A DNA stretch of 5,122 nt from an uncultured Armatimonadota bacterium (GTDB taxonomy: Bacteria > Armatimonadota > Fimbriimonadia > Fimbriimonadales > Fimbriimonadaceae). This document shows, one piece after another, positions 1-4,637 of this stretch (the first letter of the stretch is position 1; every line of letters begins with the position of its first letter). The notes beneath the pieces were generated by a model, which was given only the letters and a program-made list of their open reading frames with translations, did not search any database and was not told the DNA's origin. The stretch spans positions 1 through 5,122 of the forward strand of contig CAMLEL010000214.1 in assembly GCA_946478935.1 (NCBI GenBank), written 5' to 3'. Position numbers and translations under genes: made by a program.

Positions 1-113
1 TCCAGACCTTCAACTTCGAAGTCGCCTCCACTGAGCCCGTTCCAGAGCCGGCAACGATGGCCCTGATGGGACTTGGAGCCCTGATCGCGCTCAAGCGCCG
101 ACGCAAGTCCTAG
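1..113 (+). CDS. PEP-CTERM sorting-domain protein, C-terminal fragment
   Basis: This is the 3' end of a gene entering from the left; codons are in phase from position 3 and the stop is TAG at 111-113. The visible 36 residues end in a complete PEP-CTERM sorting signal: the motif V-P-E-P-A-T, a hydrophobic stretch of about 16 residues rich in Leu, Ala, Gly and Met, then a basic tail K-R-R-R-K-S. In known systems this tripartite tail targets exported proteins to the exosortase/archaeosortase-like EpsH machinery, which processes them for surface or matrix release, often in exopolysaccharide-producing bacteria. The N-terminal region, signal peptide and functional domain lie outside the window, so what the protein does cannot be said. 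The sorting call is firm because all three parts of the tail are present directly before the stop. No exosortase gene is in the window. Confidence 0.9.
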   Translation, partial: QTFNFEVASTEPVPEPATMALMGLGALIALKRRRKS

Positions 114-202
114 GCCCCGGAAACCTACGTTAGGGGATAAACGTTCAAATGAGTGTCATCGGAATAAACCGCCGATGGACGAGACGCAAATCCTCTAACC
201 CG
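114..202. other. Non-coding spacer with a small hairpin
   Basis: This stretch between the PEP-CTERM stop and the terminator has no convincing coding potential. It contains a 6-bp inverted repeat, CATCGG at 157-162 and CCGATG at 172-177, with a 9-nt loop and no T-run after it, so it is probably part of the 3' untranslated region rather than a second terminator. I see no good promoter. Confidence 0.35.
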
Positions 203-228
203 GCCCGCCCTCCCCAAGGCGGGCTTTT
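203..228 (+). terminator. Intrinsic terminator before the amidohydrolase gene
   Basis: A perfect 7-bp GC-only stem (GCCCGCC at 203-209 pairing with GGCGGGC at 218-224) with an 8-nt loop is followed by TTTT, AAC and a further TTTTT run (225-235). This is a classic Rho-independent terminator. It sits 90 nt after the stop of the PEP-CTERM gene and 24 nt before the next start, so it most likely ends the upstream transcript. Because it is so close to the next start, it could also act as an attenuator for that gene. Confidence 0.85.
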
Positions 229-251
229 AACTTTTTGGGGATACTGAAATC

Positions 252-1118
252 GTGAGAATCGCGTGTGTCCAAACCGATGTCGCATTTGGCGACGTTCCTC
301 AGAACGCCGCCAAAGCCGTCGAGAAGCTTGAATCGCTTTCTGCCGATGGCGTCGAATTCGTCGTCTTTCCCGAGGCCTATCTCACTGGATACTGCGTCGA
401 TTCAGCAGAGGACGCGGCGCGAATTGCCATCGAATGGGACCTCGCCTCGAGCAGCGAACTTCCAACCGCGCTTGACAAGATTAGAGAAGCCTCCGACCGC
501 TTGAACATGGGTTGCGTCGTTGGATTTGCCGGTCAAACACGCGGCCATTTCTACAATGCGGCGGTCCTTCTGGAGCCCGGCCAGGCAGCCCGGACCTACG
601 TTAAGACCCACCTCCCATATCTTGGCTACGACCGCTTTGCCAAACCCGGCAGTGAGTTGGAAATCTTCGAGACGCGCTGGGGCAAGGTGGGCGTGCTCAT
701 CTGTTTCGATCTTCGACCGCCTGAAGCCGCTCGGACACTGTCCCTCAAAGGTGCGGACATCATCGTCCTCCCCACTAACTGGCCGATCGGGGCCGAGGTT
801 TCCGCCACCCACGTTTCCATCGCACGGGCCGCCGAGAACAAGGTGTTTGTCGCTACCTGCAACCGCGTAGGAACGGAAAATGGAACGACGTTCATCGGGA
901 AAAGCCGCATCATCGCCCCCAGCGGCAAAGTACTTCAAGAAGCAGGCAATGGCGAGGAAACGCTCGTCGCGGAGCTCGACTTCGAAGAGGCCCGCAACAA
1001 ACGTATTGTCAACATCCCTGGCGAGTACGAAATGGAAGTTTTCGCGACCCGTCAGCCCGATCTCTATCGCATAATTGCCGATGATCATGACGCGGTAAGC
1101 TCAGATCAGAACTTCTAA
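252..1118 (+). CDS. Nitrilase-superfamily carbon-nitrogen hydrolase (amidohydrolase)
   Basis: This is a 288-residue cytoplasmic enzyme of the nitrilase/CN-hydrolase superfamily, whose members hydrolyse non-peptide C-N bonds in amides, carbamoyl-amines or nitriles through a thioester on cysteine. The triad is visible: Glu41 in F-P-E-A-Y, Lys118 in Y-V-K-T-H-L, and Cys151 in V-L-I-C-F-D-L-R-P-P-E. The family's N-terminal strand (R-I-A-C-V-Q) and the later L-P-T-N-W segment (173-177) and A-R-A-A-E-N (191-196) are also present. Length is normal for a single-domain member. The I-C-F-D-L-R-x-P-E block favours the amidase or N-carbamoyl-amine hydrolase branches over true nitrilases, but the substrate cannot be fixed from sequence. 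The start is GTG at 252; a GGGGA at 237-241 may serve as a weak ribosome-binding site. The lipoprotein gene follows after 30 bp without a clear terminator, so the two may be co-transcribed, although their functions show no obvious link. It has no signal peptide or membrane segment. Confidence 0.93.
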   Translation: MRIACVQTDVAFGDVPQNAAKAVEKLESLSADGVEFVVFPEAYLTGYCVDSAEDAARIAIEWDLASSSELPTALDKIREASDRLNMGCVVGFAGQTRGHFYNAAVLLEPGQAARTYVKTHLPYLGYDRFAKPGSELEIFETRWGKVGVLICFDLRPPEAARTLSLKGADIIVLPTNWPIGAEVSATHVSIARAAENKVFVATCNRVGTENGTTFIGKSRIIAPSGKVLQEAGNGEETLVAELDFEEARNKRIVNIPGEYEMEVFATRQPDLYRIIADDHDAVSSDQNF

Positions 1119-1148
1119 TCGGCGATAGGCGTCCGATTTCAATACGGT

Positions 1149-2324
1149 ATGCGAAACACACCTCCCCAATCAACAGGCGATAAGCGCCCAACCATCGTTT
1201 TGCTGGCATTGGCCGCGACTTTCGCGGTGATGATTGGCTGTGGAGGAGGAGGCGGTGGCGGCGGTGGCTCCACTAACGCCACGACGAATGCAACCACGAA
1301 TGCAACGACGAATGCCACAACCAACGCAACCACCAACGCCACGACGAACGCGACTACAACCAGCGAGACCACCGGCACAACTGGCTCGACCCTGCCATCC
1401 AACCGCATCTTCTTTATGGATGCCGCTTCTGACGTCAAGCACATCGCTCCCGATGGTTCCGACGAGCAGCTGTTTGCAGATATGACGGACAGTTTCCGAG
1501 GCTTCGCTCAGAGCCCGGTAGCCTCCAACGTGGTGGCATTTGGCTTCACCAATGCCCCCGGACCTGACGCCAACTACTCTGTCTATACGAACTCCACACT
1601 CAGTTCAACCGGCGCTGCCCGCCTGACCGCAACAACCTTCAAGGGCTTCGGCTCCATCATGTTCACTCCCGATGGCTCGAAGATCGTCTTCACGGCGTCC
1701 CGGCCGAATCCCAATGATCCCGCCGAGCTGATTTTCAAGCTCTACGTGATCGATGCCAATACTGCCGATCAGACTCCTACCGCGATCGACGATGCCGACG
1801 ATGCGTTCGTCGCCCCAACTGGCACGAAGGTCGTGTACACGAACTGGCCGGTGGGCACCTCCTCGCCGAAGATCAAAATCAGCAATCTGAACGGTACCGA
1901 CGCTTCGATCCTAACCGCAACCGGCGACAATTTCTTGCCCCAATACAACAAGAACGGCACGGAGATCAGTTTCACGTCGAGTCGCTCCGGTCAATATGAG
2001 ATTTGGAAGATGACGTCGGCTGGCGGCACTCCCACCCAGGTGACCAACATCAATACCGCGGTGGCCGATCGCTGTTTCGGAAGCTCCTGGAGCCCCGACT
2101 CGTCCGAGATCGCGTTCACCCGCATTTCCCTAACCGCCGGAGCTTCGGGAGTCTATAAAGTGCCTGCCGCTGGCGGAACGGAAGCTCAAATCCGAACTGG
2201 AGGCACCCAGCCGTTTATCTTCTGGACGCCATCCTCCACCGCCCCGAGCCGCGGCCGCTGGCAAGGCTCCGTCGCGGGCTTGGGCACGTCCGATCGCATC
2301 CTTCAGCGAATGGGACTCAAATAA
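1149..2324 (+). CDS. Lipoprotein with Thr-Asn-Ala-Thr repeat linker and TolB/PD40-like beta-propeller
   Basis: This is a 391-residue exported protein. Residues 1-30 form a signal peptide with basic residues at 2, 12 and 13 and a hydrophobic core at 15-29, ending in M-I-G-C. Cys31 would be the lipidated residue; the lipobox is a little unusual, with Met at -3. Nine glycines follow (32-40), then seven exact copies of T-N-A-T (42-69) and a Thr/Ser/Gly-rich tail to about residue 84. This looks like a flexible tether. The rest resembles a beta-propeller of PD40/TolB type, with blade-like motifs at about 170-184 (F-T-P-D-G-S-K-I-V-F), 266-288 (N-G-T-E-I-S-F-T-S-S-R-S-G) and 313-325 (W-S-P-D-S-S-E-I-A-F). 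Such propellers often bind proteins or ligands at the cell envelope. Only about half the usual blades are obvious, so the propeller may be divergent. No strong Shine-Dalgarno lies before the ATG at 1149, and no later in-frame start would keep the signal peptide intact. Function beyond a surface or periplasmic binding role is unknown. Confidence 0.88.
   Translation: MRNTPPQSTGDKRPTIVLLALAATFAVMIGCGGGGGGGGGSTNATTNATTNATTNATTNATTNATTNATTTSETTGTTGSTLPSNRIFFMDAASDVKHIAPDGSDEQLFADMTDSFRGFAQSPVASNVVAFGFTNAPGPDANYSVYTNSTLSSTGAARLTATTFKGFGSIMFTPDGSKIVFTASRPNPNDPAELIFKLYVIDANTADQTPTAIDDADDAFVAPTGTKVVYTNWPVGTSSPKIKISNLNGTDASILTATGDNFLPQYNKNGTEISFTSSRSGQYEIWKMTSAGGTPTQVTNINTAVADRCFGSSWSPDSSEIAFTRISLTAGASGVYKVPAAGGTEAQIRTGGTQPFIFWTPSSTAPSRGRWQGSVAGLGTSDRILQRMGLK
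1272..1355 (+). repeat. In-frame 12-bp tandem repeat, seven units encoding T-N-A-T
   Basis: Seven contiguous 12-nt units each encode Thr-Asn-Ala-Thr in the lipoprotein tether. The amino-acid repeat is exact but codons differ between units (AAT or AAC for Asn; GCA, GCC or GCG for Ala; all four Thr codons). This means the array is not a fresh slippage product, and the protein sequence rather than the DNA has been kept. It lies directly after a GGN run (1242-1268) that encodes nine glycines. Each unit contains an N-x-T sequon. Confidence 0.92.
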
Positions 2325-2339
2325 CGAAAGTGCGACTGT

Positions 2340-2371
2340 GTGGGTGTGCGACCAGACTGTCGTACACCCAC
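2340..2371. terminator. Hairpin between convergent genes, probable bidirectional terminator
   Basis: A 13-bp stem (2340-2352 with 2359-2371, containing one G-U pair on the plus-strand transcript) closes a 6-nt loop. It starts 15 nt after the stop of the plus-strand lipoprotein gene and 2 nt beyond the stop of the minus-strand membrane-protein gene, which is where a shared terminator would be. The T-run is imperfect on the plus side (TCTTAATT) and essentially absent on the minus side, so termination of minus-strand transcription is less certain; there the hairpin may mainly stabilise the 3' end. Confidence 0.7.
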
Positions 2372-2373
2372 TC

Positions 2374-3096
2374 TTAATTCAACTTACGTTGATCCAAAAC
2401 CTTCTTCTTCTCGGCCAAGCTCAACTTCATAAACTTTGTTAGCCATTTGGACGTGTCTGCAAAACGCACTCGTTCCCCGATCCCCTGACCAGCCTCTTCG
2501 GGCCATACATAGAGCATACTGACATGCGTTTCGGTAATGACCTCGGAAATCTTTATGGGCCTCGGGTAAACGATTAGTTCACAAACTGTTCGCTTCGCGA
2601 TTTCCCCATCGCTCCACAGAATGTACACCAATTGTTCTGGGTTCTTGTAATCGGTACCTGGATATTGGAGCCATACGTTCCGCTCACCATCCAGCGGCCG
2701 CGCTGGCTTCGGCGTTTCATCGGCCCGCTCAATATGGTAAGTGGGAAGGTATTTTAGCGTACGATCCTGGAGAAAATCGGGGGGTCGCACTTGCTCTGGA
2801 GTCAAATGACTTTGTTGGCGCAGCTCAGATTCTGGGTCCAATATAGAGCCTTTTGGAAAACGCTCGTTGGCTTTTGTAAATTGAATCAGCGCCGAATAAA
2901 TTGCTCCAAAGTCGGAGCGAATCTCCATCTCTTCAGAAAGAAAATCGCTCGCCTTGATAATCTTATTCTCTGCCCCAATTCGCTCCGCTTGAGTGTCCCC
3001 TTCATTCTCGTCAAGCAACTTGGTGCCCAAAAAGCCGAAAGCAACTCCGATGACACCGATTATCAATACCGTTGCGGCTACTTGCAAGCGGTGCAT
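2374..3096 (-). CDS. Single-pass membrane protein of unknown function
   Basis: I do not recognise this 240-residue protein. A very short basic N-terminus (M-H-R) is followed by one strongly hydrophobic segment at about residues 4-25, then an acidic hydrophilic region. That pattern fits a signal anchor with the bulk of the protein outside the cytoplasm. Residues 67-82 (Y-S-A-L-I-Q-F-T-K-A-N-E-R-F-P) and the later Y-I-L-W-S-D-G (158-164) loosely recall the helix-to-loop segment and end region of type II secretion pseudopilins. The prepilin cleavage motif is missing, however, so this is only a hint. The C-terminus is Lys-rich. I chose ATG 3096 because AGGA lies 5 nt upstream and the hydrophobic segment follows at once; an in-frame ATG at 3132 would add 12 residues and lacks a good ribosome-binding site. 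The start lies inside the upstream Cys-rich gene (19-bp overlap), suggesting translational coupling and a shared role. One sampled 60-nt line (2881-2940) is 45% GC, against 70% in one line of the amidohydrolase gene, which could mean relaxed selection or transfer. Confidence 0.72.
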   Translation of the reverse strand: MHRLQVAATVLIIGVIGVAFGFLGTKLLDENEGDTQAERIGAENKIIKASDFLSEEMEIRSDFGAIYSALIQFTKANERFPKGSILDPESELRQQSHLTPEQVRPPDFLQDRTLKYLPTYHIERADETPKPARPLDGERNVWLQYPGTDYKNPEQLVYILWSDGEIAKRTVCELIVYPRPIKISEVITETHVSMLYVWPEEAGQGIGERVRFADTSKWLTKFMKLSLAEKKKVLDQRKLN

Positions 3097-3365
3097 GGGT
3101 GTCCTGCCGAAAAACCAACAATGCGCCAACATGTGGACTCATCATTGGAGTGCCGTTGGACGGTGTATGGCGTAAGAGGACCTCCCGGAGGACCACACCA
3201 AACCGTTGCTGTATTTCCGGAGTCAACACTCCAACCTTCACCCGTGCAACAAGGTTCCACCGAGCAGCATTGTGGCCTATCACAGCAGTCAGGCCCTGCA
3301 CCACTGGTGGCAATCCCACCGCCTATCAATGTTCCAAAGAGGAATCCACCCATAATTCGCAACAT
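3078..3365 (-). CDS. Small cysteine-rich secreted protein with CC-x4-CC-x4-CC cluster
   Basis: I do not recognise a family for this predicted 95-residue protein. The N-terminus (L-R-I-M-G-G-F-L-F-G-T-L-I) is a short basic-then-hydrophobic, Gly-rich stretch to about residue 22 that reads as a signal peptide, with a possible cleavage near S-G-A. The mature part has ten cysteines: pairs at 27/28, 33/34 and 39/40 with identical 4-residue spacing, then Cys57, Cys79, Cys91 and Cys94, ending C-T-A-C-K. An even Cys count after a signal peptide suggests a disulfide-rich extracellular domain; metal binding is an alternative. Evidence that it is real: the order of signal, Cys core and stop; the 19-bp overlap with the next gene, whose AGGA site lies inside this frame; and a promoter-like element just upstream. 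The start may be ATG 3365 or ATG 3353; the frame is also open upstream to a GTG at 3443. An overlapping plus-strand reading frame is the main rival, but it has no plausible protein features. Confidence 0.6.
   Translation of the reverse strand: MLRIMGGFLFGTLIGGGIATSGAGPDCCDRPQCCSVEPCCTGEGWSVDSGNTATVWCGPPGGPLTPYTVQRHSNDESTCWRIVGFSAGHPCTACK
3102..3105 (-). promoter_or_regulatory. Ribosome-binding site that decides the start of the membrane protein
   Basis: AGGA on the minus strand sits 5 nt before ATG 3096 and lies within the coding region of the preceding Cys-rich gene. It is the best Shine-Dalgarno sequence on the minus strand here. It favours 3096 over 3132 as the start and supports coupled translation of the pair. 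Confidence 0.6.
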
Positions 3366-3374
3366 GGAAGTAAT

Positions 3375-3404
3375 ATGATACAGCCTCTTTATAAGAATAG
3401 CCAA
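3375..3404 (-). promoter_or_regulatory. Candidate sigma-70-type promoter for the Cys-rich/membrane-protein pair
   Basis: On the minus strand, TTGGCT (3404-3399, 4 of 6 matches to the -35 consensus) and TATCAT (3380-3375, 5 of 6 to the -10 consensus) are separated by 18 nt. The -10 ends 9 nt before ATG 3365, so the transcript would have almost no leader. A 5-bp dyad (ATAGC at 3397-3401, GCTAT at 3409-3413) spans the -35 and could be an operator, though it is short enough to arise by chance. No clear terminator separates mqnC from this point, so read-through from mqnC is also possible. Confidence 0.4.
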
Positions 3405-3451
3405 CTTAGCTATAAAAACGTAGTTCGGACACTTCTGTCGCACATTCGCGC

Positions 3452-4537
3452 CTACAAGATCTCGTATCGCGTATTCCGGCGCTTCGGCGTATATCCCGCC
3501 CCCTGGATCAGCCGCTCAAACTCCTCCGCCGACAAAATAAACTTGTTACCGGCTGCAGAGACGACATTCTCTTCAATCATCACCGATCCAAAATCGTTCG
3601 CTCCGTACTTCAGAGCTGCCTGGGCAATCTTCGGCCCCTGGGTCAGAATCGAAACCTGAAAATTATCGAAGTTGTCTAGGAAGATTCTGGAGACCGCAAC
3701 CGTCCGCAGATAATCCGCGCCCGAAGCCTTGTTCGGAATGGGAAGGTTGGTCTCTTCCGGCTGGAAGGTCCACGAGATAAACGCTCGGAAAGGCTGACAC
3801 TCATCTTGCAGGTCCCGAATTCGTCCAAGGTGCTCGATCCGGTCATCCAGAGTCTCAACATGCCCAAACATCATCGAGGCCGTGCTTCGGACGCCCAGCG
3901 ACGACGCCGTCCGCATGCACTCCAGCCACTCGTCCGTTGTGTCCTTGTAGGGCGCGATAATCGCGCGCACCCGGTCGACCAAAATCTCTCCTCCGGCACC
4001 CGGAATCGAGTGCAGGCCCGCCGCTTTCAATCGCTCCAGACACTCACGCAAACTCAGCTTGGAAATATGGGCGATGTAGATGATCTCAGCGGGTGAAAGC
4101 GCATGCAGGATCACTTCAGGAAATCGCGCTTTGATCTTGCTGAAGATGCCTTCGTAATACTCGATCTTCAGTTTCGGATTTAGCCCGCCCTGGAACAGGA
4201 TCTCAATCCCACCCTTATCGACTGTATCCTGGACTTTGTCCAAGATCTCTTCATCGCTGTGCAGATAGCCCTCGGCGTGGTTGGGTACCCGATAAAAGGC
4301 GCAAAACTTGCACCGAACCCAGCAAACGTTTGTGTAATTCAGGATGCGGCCGATGATGTATGTGACCGTTGCCGGGTCCGATTTCTGATTCCGCCGAAAG
4401 TCGGCGAGCGTCGCCAGGTCCAACAGATTGGGATGCTGATAGAGAAACCGGGCGTCCTCTGCCGTGATTCGCTCACCGGCGAAAACCTTGTCGGCGATCG
4501 TGTCGATCGAAATGCGCTCAGGAGCCAGCGTCGCCAT
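3452..4537 (-). CDS. mqnC: Cyclic dehypoxanthinyl futalosine synthase (radical SAM)
   Basis: MqnC is a cytoplasmic radical SAM enzyme of the futalosine route to menaquinone. It cyclises dehypoxanthine futalosine to cyclic dehypoxanthine futalosine, using S-adenosylmethionine and a [4Fe-4S] cluster. The cluster ligands are visible as C-x3-C-x2-C at Cys72, Cys76 and Cys79 within N-Y-T-N-V-C-W-V-R-C-K-F-C-A-F-Y-R. Further blocks typical of MqnC follow: Q-G-G-L-N-P (116-121), H-A-L-S-P-A-E-I (145-152), S-I-P-G-A-G-G-E-I (177-185), M-M-F-G-H-V-E (222-228), W-T-F-Q-P-E (256-261) and M-I-E-E-N-V-V-S-A-A-G (320-330). At 361 residues it is full length. MqnC is favoured over the related MqnE and CofG/CofH enzymes by the I-P-G-A-G-G-E-I and I-E-E-N-V-V-S-A-A-G blocks. 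I prefer ATG 4537; a GTG at 4564 would add nine residues, and neither start has a clear Shine-Dalgarno. No other menaquinone gene is in the window, so mqnA, mqnB, mqnD and mqnE would be elsewhere, which is common for this pathway. Confidence 0.96.
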   Translation of the reverse strand: MATLAPERISIDTIADKVFAGERITAEDARFLYQHPNLLDLATLADFRRNQKSDPATVTYIIGRILNYTNVCWVRCKFCAFYRVPNHAEGYLHSDEEILDKVQDTVDKGGIEILFQGGLNPKLKIEYYEGIFSKIKARFPEVILHALSPAEIIYIAHISKLSLRECLERLKAAGLHSIPGAGGEILVDRVRAIIAPYKDTTDEWLECMRTASSLGVRSTASMMFGHVETLDDRIEHLGRIRDLQDECQPFRAFISWTFQPEETNLPIPNKASGADYLRTVAVSRIFLDNFDNFQVSILTQGPKIAQAALKYGANDFGSVMIEENVVSAAGNKFILSAEEFERLIQGAGYTPKRRNTRYEIL

Positions 4538-4544
4538 TGAGCTT

Positions 4545-4574
4545 ATTCTACCAGTAGCTTTCACTTTTTGTTGA
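4545..4574 (-). promoter_or_regulatory. Candidate promoter of mqnC
   Basis: On the minus strand, TAGAAT (4550-4545, 5 of 6 to the -10 consensus) lies 7 nt before ATG 4537, with TCAACA (4574-4569, 4 of 6 to the -35 consensus) 18 nt further upstream. If used, transcription would begin at or next to the ATG, giving a leaderless mRNA and excluding the GTG start at 4564. The -35 match is weak. Confidence 0.35.
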
Positions 4575-4622
4575 AAGTTCGCGCCTGCAAAAGTCAGTCT
4601 TCCCCTTCCCTTGTCAGTTTCT

Positions 4623-4628
4623 TATAAT
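4623..4628 (+). promoter_or_regulatory. Perfect -10 hexamer TATAAT before the divergent secreted-protein gene
   Basis: TATAAT ends 9 nt before ATG 4638, in the 100-bp divergent region shared with mqnC. No good -35 sits 16-18 nt upstream; the TTGTCA at 4611-4616 is too close to serve. No Shine-Dalgarno is present between the hexamer and the ATG. The geometry suggests a leaderless or nearly leaderless transcript. Confidence 0.45.
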
Positions 4629-4637
4629 AAGATCGTT

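Noticed and set aside
402..1088. Long minus-strand frame of 228 codons
   Set aside because: It is antisense to the amidohydrolase, whose full catalytic triad and normal length leave no doubt which strand is coding.
1118..1140. ATCGG/CCGAT inverted repeat followed by TTT between the amidohydrolase and lipoprotein genes
   Set aside because: A 5-bp stem with a 10-nt loop and three T residues is too weak to call a terminator.
1272..1355. Tandem repeat considered as a CRISPR-like array
   Set aside because: Units are 12 nt, contiguous, in frame and without spacers; this is a protein repeat.
1139..1444. Minus-strand frame with a V-V-A-F/L repeat and a proline run
   Set aside because: It is the antisense image of the T-N-A-T repeat and poly-Gly DNA of the lipoprotein gene.
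3011..3319. Second minus-strand frame overlapping the Cys-rich gene
   Set aside because: It lacks a signal, motif or start context and overlaps both better-supported genes for most of its length.
2791..3378. Plus-strand open frame of 195 codons
   Set aside because: It lies opposite the minus-strand membrane protein and Cys-rich gene, has no domain, signal or ribosome-binding site, and its composition is unlike a protein.
3366..3443. N-terminal extension of the Cys-rich protein to a GTG at 3443
   Set aside because: It would put 26 extra residues before the signal-like segment and would contain the promoter-like element; no ribosome-binding site supports the GTG.
3072..3659. Plus-strand open frame of 195 codons
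   Set aside because: It runs antisense through the Cys-rich gene and into the end of mqnC, which is certain; no protein features are seen.
4611..4616. TTGTCA as a -35 element for the gene at 4638
   Set aside because: Only 6 nt separate it from the TATAAT, far from the 16-18 nt needed.
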